Positions 28,079 to 38,242 of a DNA stretch of 64,000 bases are shown here, in pieces; position 1 is the first letter of the stretch; each line of letters starts with the position of its first letter. The notes under the pieces are model-generated. The model made no database searches, was not told where the DNA came from, and saw only the letters and a list, made by a program, of their open reading frames with translations. This DNA is from Erysipelotrichaceae bacterium NK3D112. Lineage in GTDB: Bacteria; Bacillota_I; Bacilli_A; Erysipelotrichales; Erysipelotrichaceae. The position numbers and the translations under genes were made by a program. Where the stretch lies: assembly GCA_000701725.1 (NCBI GenBank), contig JNJQ01000002.1, positions 164,669 to 228,668 of the forward strand, given 5' to 3'.

Positions 28079-29017
28079 ATGAAAAATCCACGCATTGTGT
28101 TTTTCGGAACGCCCGCATTTGCCGCGGGAATGCTCAAAGTTCTGATTGATGACAATTATCAGGTGGTGCTGGCGGTCAGTCAGCCGGACAAGCCTGTCGG
28201 AAGAAAGAAAATCATACAGAGAACACCCGTCGCATCCTTATGTGATGCCAATCATATTGATGTCATTCAACCCGTGAAACTCAAAGAGGCGGCTGAAACC
28301 ATCCGCTCTTACAATCCCGATCTGATCGTCACCTGCGCCTATGGCCAGTTCGTGCCGTCCGTAATTCTGGAAATGCCTGCACTCGGATGCGTGAATGTGC
28401 ATCCCTCACTTCTGCCGAAATACAGAGGCGGCGCCCCGATCCAGCGGGCGATCATGAACGGGGATGAGCAGACAGGCGTATGTTTAATGGAAATGACAAA
28501 GGCAATGGATGCGGGAAGGGTCTATGCAAGAGTCTTCCATGACATCAAGCCCGATATCACCGGCAGCGAGCTGTTTGACGAACTGGAACAGGTCAGCGCG
28601 AAACTGCTTCATGATAATCTGCCTTTGTATATCGAAGGAAAACTCGAAGGCATCCCGCAGGATGAAAGCGGGGTGGTGATCGCTCCCAATATCGGCCGTG
28701 AAGAGGAACGGATCAATTTTGAGGAAGGCGATGTCAGCTCCGTTTATAATCATATGCGGGCATTGATTGAAGAACCGATCAGCTATGGCGTGATCGGCGG
28801 CAAGCGCATCAAGTTCGCAAAGGTGCGCAAAGAGATCAAAGCTCATGATGAGAAACCGGGAACCGTCATCGGATTTGAAAACCACGCGATGAAGATCGCC
28901 GCAAAAGGCGGATATATCCTGGTTTATGAACTGCAGCCGGAAGGCAGGAGCCGCATGAATGCGGACGCCTTTGCCAACGGTGCCGGAAGGGCATTAATCG
29001 GCAAGGTATTTGAGTAG
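28079..29017 (+). CDS. fmt: Methionyl-tRNA formyltransferase
   Basis: A 312-residue formyltransferase with the catalytic region VNVHPSLLPKYRGGAPIQRAI (conserved Asn-His, later Asp) and a C-terminal OB-like tRNA-binding domain. It formylates initiator Met-tRNA using 10-formyl-THF. AGGAGG precedes the ATG. The usual partner def is not next to it; lepA follows 6 nt after the stop. Confidence 0.96.
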   Translation: MKNPRIVFFGTPAFAAGMLKVLIDDNYQVVLAVSQPDKPVGRKKIIQRTPVASLCDANHIDVIQPVKLKEAAETIRSYNPDLIVTCAYGQFVPSVILEMPALGCVNVHPSLLPKYRGGAPIQRAIMNGDEQTGVCLMEMTKAMDAGRVYARVFHDIKPDITGSELFDELEQVSAKLLHDNLPLYIEGKLEGIPQDESGVVIAPNIGREEERINFEEGDVSSVYNHMRALIEEPISYGVIGGKRIKFAKVRKEIKAHDEKPGTVIGFENHAMKIAAKGGYILVYELQPEGRSRMNADAFANGAGRALIGKVFE

Positions 29018-29023
29018 GTGAAT

Positions 29024-30835
29024 ATGGATCAGAAGAATATCAGAAATTTCTGTATTATCGCGCATATCGATCACGGCAAGTCAACCCTTGCCGACCGCAT
29101 TCTGGAAATGACCGATACGGTGGCCGAGCGTGATATGAAAGCCCAGCTGCTGGATGATATGGAGCTGGAAAGAGAAAGAGGCATCACCATCAAGCTCAAT
29201 GCCGTTCAGCTCAGCTATCACGCCAAGGACGGCAATGAATACATTTTCAATCTCATCGACACACCGGGTCATGTCGACTTCACCTATGAGGTCTCAAGAT
29301 CCCTTGCGGCTTGTGAAGGCGCGCTTCTGGTGGTGGACTCCACCCAGGGCGTGCAGGCGCAGACCCTTGCCAACACCTATCTTGCTTTGGACAATGATCT
29401 GGAAATCATTCCGGTCATCAACAAGGTCGATATGAACAATGCCCAGCCCGATCATACGAAAAAAGAAATCGAGGATATCATCGGTCTGGATTGTGAGGAT
29501 GCGCCGTTAATCAGCGCAAGAACAGGACTCAATGTCGATCAGGTGCTCGAACAGATCGTCACAAAAATTCCCGCTCCTGCCGGAGATGCCAAAGCACCGC
29601 TGCAGGCGCTGGTGTTTGACTCATTCTATGATCCTTACCGAGGGGTCATCGCGCTGGTCAGAGTGCGTGAGGGAACACTGAAGCCCGGCGACAAAATCCG
29701 CTTTATGGCAACCGGCGCTTCTTATGAAGTGCTGGAATGCGGTATCCGCAATCCGCGTGAAGTGCGGGTAAATGAACTGAAAGCGGGCGATGTCGGCTGG
29801 TTTGCGGCATCGATCAAATCCATTCAGGATGTGCACGTCGGTGATACCGTGACCAATGATCAAAGACCTGCCGAAAAACCGCTTGCCGGCTACCGCAAAC
29901 TCAATCCGATGGTCTATTGCGGACTTTATCCGTCCGATGCGGCCAAATATGAGGATCTGCGCGACGCCCTTGACAAGCTTCAGCTCAACGACGCATCGCT
30001 GCATTATGAGGCGGAGACCTCTCAGGCGCTCGGCTTCGGTTTCCGCTGCGGCTTTCTGGGCCTTCTGCATATGGATGTTGTGCAGGAAAGACTGGAACGT
30101 GAATACAACCTCGATCTGATCTGCACAGCGCCTTCGGTTATTTACCATGTGTATCTGTCCGATGGCTCCATGCTGGAAATCGACAACCCGGCCAAGATGC
30201 CCGATGCCTCAAGGATCGATCATGTCGAGGAGCCTTATGTCAGAGCCAGCATCATGGTGCCGGATGATTATATCGGCGCTGTCATGGAGCTTTGCCAGAA
30301 CAAGCGCGGCATCTATTACTCCATGGATGTGATTGATGAGGGCAGAAACACGATTGTCTATGATATGCCGCTCTCGGAAATCATCTACGATTTCTTTGAC
30401 CGTCTCAAATCCTGTTCCAAGGGTTACGCATCGCTGGATTATGAACTGACCGGCTACCGCAAAGAGGATCTTGTGCGTATGGATATTCTGCTCAACGGGG
30501 AAACCGTCGACGCGCTTTCCGTGATTGTGCACCGCTCCGAAGCCTATAAGCGGGGCAGCGGTATCACCATCCGGCTGAAGGAACTGATTCCCAAGCAGCA
30601 GTTCGAAATTCCCGTGCAGGCGGCCATCGGCGGCAAGGTCATCGCCAGAACCAATATCAAGTCATTGCGCAAGAACGTTCTTGCCAAGTGCTATGGCGGT
30701 GATATTTCCCGTAAGAAGAAGCTTCTGGAAAAGCAGAAGGAAGGCAAGAAGCGCATGAAGGCGGTCGGTTCGGTCGTCATTCCCCAGGAAGCATTCATGT
30801 CGGTTCTTTCAATGGAAAATGATCCCCAGAAGTAA
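29024..30835 (+). CDS. lepA: Elongation factor 4 (LepA)
   Basis: A 603-residue translational GTPase with G1 [20 protein letters not shown] and NKVD motifs, EF-G-like domains and the LepA-specific C-terminal domain ([19 protein letters not shown] and [20 protein letters not shown]). It acts on the ribosome in back-translocation or assembly. ATG 29024 is preferred; GTG 29018 lies in frame. It overlaps hemW by 17 nt. Confidence 0.97.
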   Translation: MDQKNIRNFCIIAHIDHGKSTLADRILEMTDTVAERDMKAQLLDDMELERERGITIKLNAVQLSYHAKDGNEYIFNLIDTPGHVDFTYEVSRSLAACEGALLVVDSTQGVQAQTLANTYLALDNDLEIIPVINKVDMNNAQPDHTKKEIEDIIGLDCEDAPLISARTGLNVDQVLEQIVTKIPAPAGDAKAPLQALVFDSFYDPYRGVIALVRVREGTLKPGDKIRFMATGASYEVLECGIRNPREVRVNELKAGDVGWFAASIKSIQDVHVGDTVTNDQRPAEKPLAGYRKLNPMVYCGLYPSDAAKYEDLRDALDKLQLNDASLHYEAETSQALGFGFRCGFLGLLHMDVVQERLEREYNLDLICTAPSVIYHVYLSDGSMLEIDNPAKMPDASRIDHVEEPYVRASIMVPDDYIGAVMELCQNKRGIYYSMDVIDEGRNTIVYDMPLSEIIYDFFDRLKSCSKGYASLDYELTGYRKEDLVRMDILLNGETVDALSVIVHRSEAYKRGSGITIRLKELIPKQQFEIPVQAAIGGKVIARTNIKSLRKNVLAKCYGGDISRKKKLLEKQKEGKKRMKAVGSVVIPQEAFMSVLSMENDPQK

Positions 30836-31922
30836 ACCGGAATATCTCTACGTGCATGTGCCTTTCTGTAAAAGCATCTGCCATTACTGCGATTTCACCC
30901 ATACGGTCTACATGCATGATCGTGCTGAGCAATGGCTTGAAGCATTGCAGAAGGAAATCCTGCACAGAGAAATCAATCCGCATCTGAAAACGATCTACAT
31001 CGGCGGAGGAACCCCGAGCAGTCTGGATGAGACACAGCTCGAAAGGCTGCTTTCCATGCTTGCGCCATATGCGAAGCATGTGTGCGAATACACCGTGGAG
31101 GTCAATCCCGAAACGCTGTCTGAAGCCAAAGCACAGCTGTTGGCGGATTATGGAGTCAACCGCATTTCCATCGGCTTTCAGTGTGCCCAGGCGGATCAGC
31201 TGAAGATGCTTGGCCGCCATCATACGAAAGAGGATGTATTGTGCACGATGCAGCTGTTAAGGTCAAAGGGAATTGACAATATCTCGCTTGACCTCATGTA
31301 TTCTCTGCCGCATCAGACGATGGATATGTTAAAGCAGTCCATTGACACGGCGCTCTCATTTTCTCCGAAACATCTGTCGCTTTATTCCCTGAGCATTGAG
31401 GAAAACACCGTTTTCGGCAAAAAGGGAATGAAGCCACTGGATGATGAGACCGAAGCGGACATGTATGAATACATCTGTCAGGAACTGCCGAAGCACGGCT
31501 TTGAGCAATACGAGATCAGCAACTTCTCCTTGCCCGGATATCAGTCCGTTCATAACCGCGCCTACTGGACCTACCGTGATTTCATGGGAATCTCATGCGG
31601 GGCCAGCGGCAAGGAAGGGTACATGCGCTATGACCATCCCTTCACATTGAAGGAATATCTGCAGGACCCTTTGAAACAAGAAGATATCCCCTTAAGCAAA
31701 GAGGATGCCATGTTTGAAATGGTGATGATGAATCTCAGACTGAAAGAAGGGATGTCGCTAAATCTCTTCCAGGAGACTTTCGATGAGTCATTCACCGATG
31801 CTTTCAAAGGCAGATATGAGCCCTTATGCGAAAGCGGACAGTTATGCATGGAAGAGGGCATGCTGAAATGCACGGAGGATTCCTGGCATATCCTCAACAG
31901 TGTGCTTGGCGCACTGCTTTAA
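30819..31922 (+). CDS. hemW: HemW-like radical SAM protein (heme chaperone family)
   Basis: A 367-residue radical SAM protein with C17-x3-C21-x2-C24 in [14 protein letters not shown] and the HemW C-terminal domain. The position next to lepA fits HemW rather than true oxygen-independent coproporphyrinogen oxidase HemN. HemW inserts heme into target proteins. The 17-nt overlap with lepA implies coupled translation. In Bacillus, hrcA-grpE-dnaK follow; here they do not. Confidence 0.9.
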   Translation: MIPRSKPEYLYVHVPFCKSICHYCDFTHTVYMHDRAEQWLEALQKEILHREINPHLKTIYIGGGTPSSLDETQLERLLSMLAPYAKHVCEYTVEVNPETLSEAKAQLLADYGVNRISIGFQCAQADQLKMLGRHHTKEDVLCTMQLLRSKGIDNISLDLMYSLPHQTMDMLKQSIDTALSFSPKHLSLYSLSIEENTVFGKKGMKPLDDETEADMYEYICQELPKHGFEQYEISNFSLPGYQSVHNRAYWTYRDFMGISCGASGKEGYMRYDHPFTLKEYLQDPLKQEDIPLSKEDAMFEMVMMNLRLKEGMSLNLFQETFDESFTDAFKGRYEPLCESGQLCMEEGMLKCTEDSWHILNSVLGALL

Positions 31923-31926
31923 ACAA

Positions 31927-31955
31927 TTGAAACAGTATGGATGTTCTGATATGAT
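31927..31955 (+). promoter_or_regulatory. Promoter of the small membrane protein gene
   Basis: -35 TTGAAA (31927-31932), 17-nt spacer, -10 TATGAT (31950-31955) with an extended TGA before it. Confidence 0.75.
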
Positions 31956-31978
31956 TTGGAACATCGGGAGAATTATTG

Positions 31979-32356
31979 ATGGCACAGAAACTGAAAAAAA
32001 GCAAAGTGAAAGCACGCTCTCAGAGAGCAATCGAAATGGAAGAAAAAAAGAACGCCGCAATCGCCGCCCATGAGCAGGAGATCGCGAAAAAGCAGAAGGC
32101 GACCCGCAATACACTGACAACCCTGTTCTGCTGGTACGCGCTGATCGCGTCCATCTTCTCAATCTTCTTAGGCTTCTGGGGCATCTTCTCAATCATGGCG
32201 ATCGGATTCGGCGCCGCCGGCATCCATTTGATGAAAAAACAGGGGAACCGGAACAATCTGGATTACTGGGCAGCCGTGATCGGTATCGTGATCGGTGTCA
32301 TCTGGCTGATCGTGCAGATTTACTTCGCCTTTATCCGCTACTCACAAGGCGCATAA
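31979..32356 (+). CDS. Small membrane protein of unknown function
   Basis: A 125-residue protein with a Lys-rich, probably helical N-terminal 40 residues and three hydrophobic segments (about 45-65, 66-82 and 96-118). ATG 31979 has GGGAGA upstream and its own promoter. I do not recognise a family. It is a single gene between hemW and rpsO. Confidence 0.75.
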   Translation: MAQKLKKSKVKARSQRAIEMEEKKNAAIAAHEQEIAKKQKATRNTLTTLFCWYALIASIFSIFLGFWGIFSIMAIGFGAAGIHLMKKQGNRNNLDYWAAVIGIVIGVIWLIVQIYFAFIRYSQGA

Positions 32357-32362
32357 TGATAC

Positions 32363-32391
32363 TTGAAACATCATTGATTTGATGTTATTAT
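32363..32391 (+). promoter_or_regulatory. Promoter of rpsO
   Basis: -35 TTGAAA (32363-32368), 17-nt spacer, -10 TATTAT (32386-32391). A leader of about 75 nt precedes the start. Confidence 0.7.
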
Positions 32392-32397
32392 GATCAA

Positions 32398-32472
32398 GCT
32401 TTCGGGCTGGGCTCACGCCTTCCTCAGACGTATTCTCGGTCCGGAACGTAAATGAAAGAAGAGGAAAAAGAA
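32398..32472 (+). promoter_or_regulatory. Possible S15-binding leader of rpsO
   Basis: The GC-rich leader between the promoter and the rpsO start can form short hairpins, one around ACG...CGT at about 32429-32450. S15 represses its own translation through leader structures in several bacteria, and their shapes differ between lineages. No specific known class is recognised. Confidence 0.3.
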
Positions 32473-32739
32473 ATGCTTACAAAAGAAAAAATCGCTGAGA
32501 TTGCAAAGACCTTCGGCCGTTCCGAAGGCGACACAGGTTCCGTTGAGGTTCAGGTTGCCCTGCTCACAGAACAGATCAACGTTCTGACTGAACACATGAA
32601 GCAGAACAAGAAGGACTACTCCTCCAACAGAGGTCTGCTCAAGATGGTCGGCCGCAGAAGAAAGATGCTTGAATATCTCAAGAAAGTAGATATCAACCGC
32701 TACCGCGAACTGATCACAAAACTCGGACTCAGAAAGTAA
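32473..32739 (+). CDS. rpsO: 30S ribosomal protein uS15
   Basis: An 88-residue uS15 with the full conserved pattern ([45 protein letters not shown]). It binds 16S rRNA helices 20-22. ATG 32473 fits the family length; the frame open from 32452 would add seven residues with no support. A terminator follows. pnp, a common neighbour, is 5.5 kb away. Confidence 0.98.
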   Translation: MLTKEKIAEIAKTFGRSEGDTGSVEVQVALLTEQINVLTEHMKQNKKDYSSNRGLLKMVGRRRKMLEYLKKVDINRYRELITKLGLRK

Positions 32740-32750
32740 TCCGGCTTTAT

Positions 32751-32779
32751 CCTCATGCCAATGGCGTGAGGTTTTTTTT
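32751..32779 (+). terminator. Terminator of rpsO
   Basis: 9-bp stem CCTCATGCC/GGCGTGAGG with a 3-nt loop and eight T residues. Confidence 0.95.
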
Positions 32780-32826
32780 GTGCTTTCCGTTTTGATGAAG
32801 GCGGGAATGGAGTATACTTTTAAATC

Positions 32827-33528
32827 ATGGGATATATCGAGTTTGAACATGTGACAAAGGTCTATCATCAGGGCGAGGTGGATATCCATGCCCTCAATGA
32901 CATCACCTTTGAAACGGAAAAAGGTGAAATTGTGATTATTGCCGGCGCCTCCGGGGCAGGCAAGAGCACGGTGCTCAACATTCTCGGCGGCATGGACAGC
33001 GCAAGCAGCGGCAGAATCAGCGTGGACGGCGTGCGGATTGATCAGATGAGCGAGGCGCAGCTGACCGATTACAGACGGTTTGACATCGGCTTTGTTTTTC
33101 AGTTCTACAATCTGGTGCAGAATCTCAGCGCGCTTGAGAATGTGGAGCTCGCCGTTGAAATCTGCAATGATCCGCTTGATCCCGAAGAAACCCTGAAACA
33201 GGTCGGCCTCGGTGAGAGACTGCACAATTTTCCTTCCCAGCTTTCCGGCGGTGAACAGCAGAGAGTCGCCATCGCCAGAGCTCTTGCCAAAAATCCCAAG
33301 CTTCTTTTATGTGACGAGCCGACCGGCGCCCTGGACTATGTGACCGGCAAGCAGATCTTGAAAATCCTGCAGGAAACCAGCCGCACCCATGGCATGACGG
33401 TTGTGATCATTACCCATAATCTTGCCATCACCCCGATGGGAGACCGTGTGATCCGCATCAAAAGCGGTAGGGTGGTTGAGAACCGTGTCAATCCGGATCC
33501 CGTCAGTATTGATACGATTGAATGGTAG
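32827..33528 (+). CDS. ABC transporter ATP-binding protein (MacB/LolD-like)
   Basis: A 233-residue ATPase with Walker [10 protein letters not shown] at 40-48, signature [15 protein letters not shown] and Walker [13 protein letters not shown], a pattern of the MacB/LolD/FtsE-like group that works with FtsX-fold permeases. Its partner follows 3 nt after the stop. There is no Shine-Dalgarno site; a -10-like TATACT (32813-32818) ends 8 nt before the ATG, so the transcript may be (nearly) leaderless. The substrate is unknown, possibly a peptide, lipid or envelope component. Confidence 0.92.
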   Translation: MGYIEFEHVTKVYHQGEVDIHALNDITFETEKGEIVIIAGASGAGKSTVLNILGGMDSASSGRISVDGVRIDQMSEAQLTDYRRFDIGFVFQFYNLVQNLSALENVELAVEICNDPLDPEETLKQVGLGERLHNFPSQLSGGEQQRVAIARALAKNPKLLLCDEPTGALDYVTGKQILKILQETSRTHGMTVVIITHNLAITPMGDRVIRIKSGRVVENRVNPDPVSIDTIEW

Positions 33529-33531
33529 CCG

Positions 33532-36500
33532 ATGAACAGAACCCTGATCAAAAATCTTCTGCGTCTTATCAGATCAAGCATGTCACGCTTTCTCGCAGTC
33601 AGTGCGATTGTGAGTATCGGTGTGGCTTTTTTCACCGGGGTTTCCGGCACTGCCGATATCATGGGGATTTCGGTCGATGAATACAGCGACAGCCTGAATC
33701 TCAAGGACATCACCATCTACAGCAACTACGGCTTTGATGAGGCGGATGTTGAAGCTGTATCAGAAACAGACGGTGTTCTCTATGCACAAGGCGCGAAATT
33801 CACTGATGTCATCGGCACTTACGGCAATGACACCAGAGTCACCCGCATTCATTCACTTTCCGATAACAGAAGAATCAATGATTTTGTGCTGGTCTCTGGC
33901 AGAATGCCCGCGAACGAACATGAGGCCCTGGCCGAAAACGGGAGCGATCTGTCTCCCGGTTTTCCGCTTGGCGCCCGCATCGATGTTGCCAATCCTGACG
34001 GTAAGCCAAACGAAAACCTGAAAAGCGATTATTTCATCATCACCGGCACAATCGATACACCGCTGTATCTGAACGAGGTCAAGGAAAACAGCACGCTTTC
34101 CAACCAGTACATCCAGACGTATTTTTACATCAATGATTCCGCCTTTACGAATGATTACTATACCGAACTCAATGTGCTCACCGAAAACGGAAAGCAGCTC
34201 AATTCCTTTACGGCCGCATATGAGGATTACAGTAAGGAAGTCCGTGAATCGATTGAAGCACTCGCTGTGACACAGCAGAATGCCCGGTATCAGAAGCTGC
34301 GTGATGATGCGCTGGAACAATACCGTGAGGGGCTGGAAGAATACGAAAAGGCGAAAAAGGAATTCGAGGAAAAAACAGCCGAAGCCGAGCAGGAGCTCAA
34401 AGACGGCGAACAGGAGATCGCCGACGGACAGGCCGCTCTTGCGGAAGGTGAAAACGAACTGGCAGAGGGGATCGCCGAATACAACCGCCAGGAAAGCGAC
34501 GCCAGAAAACAGCTGGCGGACGCATTGGCGCTGCTGAATGATTCGGGAATCGAACTGGAAGAAAAAAGCAGGGAGTTTGAGAAAACCGAAGCGGAGCTAC
34601 TTAAAACTGTTGAAACCCTGAGAGCCGGCATTGAACAATTGAAACAGGCTAAGCAGGGCCTTTTGGATATAGATGACGGTCTTGAGCAGATTCATGACGC
34701 AAAGCAAAAGGTTTATGATCAGAGAACCGTCCTGATCATGGATCTGTTAAGACAGATGGATCAAAGCATTCCGCTTACCGATCTTTATGATGTCCTTTCA
34801 CAGCTGGAATCAGCGGCGAAACAGCTGAAGGAATACTTTCCCGAACTGGCGGAACTCAAAGCCGGTGAGATCACGGAACGGCTGCGCGAAATCGAAACAT
34901 CATTCCGTGATGATGAGGCGTATCTGAGCAGTGAGGAAATCAAAGCGCTGATCGATGAGCTGAGGACGCTCGAAGAGCCGGTCGGTCTTGATGAACGAGA
35001 GGATATCCCGGCACAGCTGACTGACATCCTGCGCAAATACAATCCGCTTACTGAGATCACGGACACCGCCTCGCTGATTGAAGCCTATGATCGTACAATG
35101 ACTGTTTTCGCAGAGATCGTTCAGTTCATGGAAAGCAATCTTTACGCGCAGCTGGATGAAATCATTGAAAGCATTGATCCTGACACAACTCTTGAACAGG
35201 CGTTTGAAATCAGTTCTGAAGAACTGAAAGATATGATCGCGCTGCTTGAGGAACATCATGGTGAGCCGCTGGAAACAATCGGTGATCTGGTTGGGGCATA
35301 TGATGCGCTTTGCGCATATCTGGAAGAGACGGAAACAGAACTCAATGAAACCCGCTCATCCATCATTGATGCCCTGCGTGCGCAGAATATTGAAGAGGAT
35401 GACATTGATCAGGCCATATCCGATTATGAGGCATTGATTGAAACGATTCTCGCAGGCCTTGCGGATGGCAGAAAACAGCTTGATGATGCCAGAGCACAGC
35501 TGCAGCAGGGCTATGAAACCTATGCATCTTCAAAGGCAGCAGCGGATGTGCTGCTTGAAGAAGGCAGAAGAAAGATTGCCGAAGGCCAAAGAGAGATCGA
35601 AGAAAACAGGCGCAGACTGAGTGACGCGCTGGCCGCTTTGAAAGAGGGCTATGATCAGCTGGAAAAGGCGAAGAGTGAATCGCTTGAACAGCTCGATGAC
35701 GCAAAGCGCACCCTTGATGATGCCAAAGCGCAGATTGATGCGATGGCAAAGGGCAGCTGGACGGTGCTTGACCGCAAGAGCCATTACGCTTCGGCAACCT
35801 ATCATTCCACGATTGATCAGATGCGCGCCATCGGCGATATCTTCCCGCTGTTTTTCATCCTCGTTGCGGCGCTTGTATGTCTGACGACCATGAGCCGCAT
35901 GGTCAGTGAGCAGAGAAACGAGATCGGCACACTCCGGGCGCTTGGCTACACCCGCCTGCAGTGCGCCGCCAAATATCTGATCTATGCCGCAATCGCGACT
36001 GTCTCGGGATGCGTGATCGGCAGCAGTCTCGGTCTGCAGATTTTCCCGCGGATCATTTACAATGCCTGGCGCATGATGTATATTCTGCCGGATATCGTGC
36101 TGAAAACACCATGGAAGCTGGTCGGTCTGACATCGCTCATGTTTCTTGGCACAATGGAGCTGACCACATGGCTGGTCATCCGCAATGATATGAAAGAGGT
36201 GCCTTCCTCTTTGATGAGACCCAAGGCGGTCATCGCCGGCAGAAGAACACTGATTGAAAAGATCGGCTTCATCTGGAACAGGCTTTCCTTTACCTGGAAA
36301 GTCACGGTGCGCAATATCTTCCGCTACCGCAGACGCTTCATCATGACGGTGGCCGGCGTGGCGGGATGCTGCGCATTGATGGTGACCGGCTACGGCATCC
36401 GTGATTCCGTCAATTCCATGGTCGAGCTGCAGTTTGATGAGATCGTTCAGTTTGACGGCACGGCCTCCATTTCCTCAGATGCATCGCAGGAAGAGATCGA

Positions 36501-37434
36501 TGATCTCAAGGCGCGTCTGTCCGCAAGAAGCGATATTTCCTCCATCACGGAAACTTCTGTCTACAGCGCCAAAGTGCATGGTGCGGATCAGAATACACTG
36601 GAACAGACGGTCACGGTGGAAATTTTCGATGATCCGAGTGACATCAAGGATGCCTATGTGTTGCGCACCCGCATCGGACACAATCCGATTGAGCTGAATG
36701 ATGAAGGCGCGGTGATCACCGAGCGGCTGGCGGAGAATCTGGATCTGAAAAAGGGCGACACATTCTTCATGGAAGATGAGGACGGCAATCAGCTGGAAGT
36801 TAAGATCAGCGATATTTCCGAGCTTTACATCTATCATCATTGTTATATGACTGAATCGTACTACCGCAAACTGACCGGTCAGAGCTGTTCGAAGAAAGCG
36901 CTGTTCATTCACGTGAACGGCGATCAGGCAGCTTCGAAAAAGCTGCAGAACGATCTGATGGAGGAGCCATGCATCTCTTCGATCGGATTCTATGATGACA
37001 CCCTGAACAATTTCTCCAGTATGGTGAAATCCCTTGATCTGATCGTATGGGCACTGATCATCTCATCGATGGCTCTGGCATTTGTCGTTCTGGGCAATCT
37101 GATCAATATCAATGTGTCAGAAAGACAGCGTGAGATCGCCACCATGAAAGTGCTCGGCTTCCGCCGCAGGGAAGTGCAGAACTATATCTACAAGGAAAAC
37201 AACATCCTCACAATCATCGGCGCCTTAAGCGGTCTGCCGCTTGGCAACTGGCTTCATCATTACATCATGAGCTGCATCGAAATGGATTTTGTCATCTTCG
37301 GCCGCTTCGTCAAACCGTTCAGCTTTGTGATCAGTGCCGTGCTGACCGTCGGCTTCGGTATACTGGTCAATCTTGCCATGCGCAAAAACCTGGATGAGAT
37401 CGCCATGGTGGAAAGTCTGAAGAGTGTCGAATGA
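33532..37434 (+). CDS. Large FtsX-like ABC permease with extended coiled-coil ectodomain
   Basis: A 1300-residue permease: N-terminal membrane helix (about 15-40), an outer segment, a very long Glu/Lys/Ala-rich coiled-coil region with DGEQEIADGQAALAEGENEL-type heptads (about 240-740), an FtsX core (about 765-880), a short linker and a second FtsX half (about 930-1300) with its own ectodomain. Such giant permeases are frequent in gut Bacillota and are mechanotransmission-type transporters that drive work outside the membrane, rather than classic pumps. The ATPase gene lies directly upstream and the GIY-YIG gene overlaps by 4 nt. Confidence 0.9.
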   Translation: MNRTLIKNLLRLIRSSMSRFLAVSAIVSIGVAFFTGVSGTADIMGISVDEYSDSLNLKDITIYSNYGFDEADVEAVSETDGVLYAQGAKFTDVIGTYGNDTRVTRIHSLSDNRRINDFVLVSGRMPANEHEALAENGSDLSPGFPLGARIDVANPDGKPNENLKSDYFIITGTIDTPLYLNEVKENSTLSNQYIQTYFYINDSAFTNDYYTELNVLTENGKQLNSFTAAYEDYSKEVRESIEALAVTQQNARYQKLRDDALEQYREGLEEYEKAKKEFEEKTAEAEQELKDGEQEIADGQAALAEGENELAEGIAEYNRQESDARKQLADALALLNDSGIELEEKSREFEKTEAELLKTVETLRAGIEQLKQAKQGLLDIDDGLEQIHDAKQKVYDQRTVLIMDLLRQMDQSIPLTDLYDVLSQLESAAKQLKEYFPELAELKAGEITERLREIETSFRDDEAYLSSEEIKALIDELRTLEEPVGLDEREDIPAQLTDILRKYNPLTEITDTASLIEAYDRTMTVFAEIVQFMESNLYAQLDEIIESIDPDTTLEQAFEISSEELKDMIALLEEHHGEPLETIGDLVGAYDALCAYLEETETELNETRSSIIDALRAQNIEEDDIDQAISDYEALIETILAGLADGRKQLDDARAQLQQGYETYASSKAAADVLLEEGRRKIAEGQREIEENRRRLSDALAALKEGYDQLEKAKSESLEQLDDAKRTLDDAKAQIDAMAKGSWTVLDRKSHYASATYHSTIDQMRAIGDIFPLFFILVAALVCLTTMSRMVSEQRNEIGTLRALGYTRLQCAAKYLIYAAIATVSGCVIGSSLGLQIFPRIIYNAWRMMYILPDIVLKTPWKLVGLTSLMFLGTMELTTWLVIRNDMKEVPSSLMRPKAVIAGRRTLIEKIGFIWNRLSFTWKVTVRNIFRYRRRFIMTVAGVAGCCALMVTGYGIRDSVNSMVELQFDEIVQFDGTASISSDASQEEIDDLKARLSARSDISSITETSVYSAKVHGADQNTLEQTVTVEIFDDPSDIKDAYVLRTRIGHNPIELNDEGAVITERLAENLDLKKGDTFFMEDEDGNQLEVKISDISELYIYHHCYMTESYYRKLTGQSCSKKALFIHVNGDQAASKKLQNDLMEEPCISSIGFYDDTLNNFSSMVKSLDLIVWALIISSMALAFVVLGNLININVSERQREIATMKVLGFRRREVQNYIYKENNILTIIGALSGLPLGNWLHHYIMSCIEMDFVIFGRFVKPFSFVISAVLTVGFGILVNLAMRKNLDEIAMVESLKSVE

Positions 37435-37673
37435 ACTGCGTATATATCCTGGAATGTGAGGACGGCTCCTATTACACCGGCTGGACAAACAATATTGTTC
37501 AGCGGTACAAAGCCCACCAGGCGGGCAGAGGGGCAAAATACACGAAAAGCCATAAGCCGATGCGGATTGTTCATCTCGAGCTTTTTGCAGAGAAAAGCGA
37601 TGCCATGAAGCGGGAATATGCGATCAAGCATATGAGCCGTGCGGAAAAAGAAAAGCTCATCGCGTGTAATTGA
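37431..37673 (+). CDS. GIY-YIG domain protein (YazA/UPF0213 type)
   Basis: An 80-residue single-domain GIY-YIG protein (VYILECEDGSYYTGWT, then the YKAHQAGRGAKYTK segment with the conserved Arg, and a terminal Lys-rich helix). Stand-alone members are putative structure-specific nucleases of unclear role. It overlaps the permease gene by 4 nt (ATGA), though no functional link is expected. Confidence 0.93.
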   Translation: MNCVYILECEDGSYYTGWTNNIVQRYKAHQAGRGAKYTKSHKPMRIVHLELFAEKSDAMKREYAIKHMSRAEKEKLIACN

Positions 37674-37719
37674 AAAAATGAGGCAAACAGGTGATAATGA
37701 ATGAAGGAGGATATTCATC

Positions 37720-38097
37720 ATGAGTAATTTGAAAGTTGTCCGCTGCGAAGCCTGCGGCAAAATCGCTGTCATTCTGAAGGATTCCGCATGCCCGACAAAG
37801 TGCTGCGGTGAGGCTATGACTGTTCTTGAGGCCAACACAACCGACGCGGCTCAGGAAAAGCACGTTCCCTGCGTGACCAGAGAAGGCAATAAGATCACCG
37901 TCACAGTCGGCTCCGTGGAGCACCCGATGGTTGAAGCCCACTACATCGAGTGGATCGCCCTGGAAACAGCGAAGGGATTCAGAATCGCTTATCTGAACCC
38001 GAACGAGGCACCTTGTGCCGACTTCTATGCGGAAGAACCCGTCACAGCGGTTTACGCATACTGCAACCTGCACGGTCTCTGGAAAACAGAAGCGTAA
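37720..38097 (+). CDS. Desulfoferrodoxin / superoxide reductase
   Basis: A 125-residue two-domain protein. The N-terminal rubredoxin-like iron site has C9, C12, C28 and C29; the C-terminal superoxide reductase site has H48, H68, H74, C115 and H118, with the catalytic Lys in EKHVP (K47). It reduces superoxide to peroxide without forming oxygen, a defence typical of anaerobes. AAGGAGG precedes the ATG, and a strong terminator follows, so it is monocistronic. Confidence 0.96.
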   Translation: MSNLKVVRCEACGKIAVILKDSACPTKCCGEAMTVLEANTTDAAQEKHVPCVTREGNKITVTVGSVEHPMVEAHYIEWIALETAKGFRIAYLNPNEAPCADFYAEEPVTAVYAYCNLHGLWKTEA

Positions 38098-38104
38098 AAA
38101 CGGA

Positions 38105-38156
38105 AACGGCTTAACCGGTCAATATCATTCAAACCGGCAGAAAGCCGTTTTTCTTT
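38105..38156 (+). terminator. Terminator after desulfoferrodoxin
   Basis: Nested inverted repeats: the outer stem AACGGCTT (38105-38112) pairs with AAGCCGTT (38142-38149), the inner one is ACCGG/CCGG, followed by T-rich sequence. Confidence 0.8.
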
Positions 38157-38180
38157 TTGGTTTTCTTTATATATTCTTTG

Positions 38181-38189
38181 TGGTATTAT
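38181..38189 (+). promoter_or_regulatory. Extended -10 promoter element of pnp
   Basis: TGG followed by TATTAT (38184-38189), about 55 nt before the start. The surrounding TTTGTGGTATTATT is the same as at 41999-42012. Confidence 0.5.
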
Positions 38190-38242
38190 TATGCAGTTGA
38201 AATTTAAAGAGAAGACGAAAAGAACTGAGGAAAAGACGAAAG

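Noticed and set aside
30819..31922. Annotation as oxygen-independent coproporphyrinogen III oxidase (HemN)
   Set aside because: Position after lepA and the HVPFC-type cluster without the extended HemN N-terminus fit HemW.
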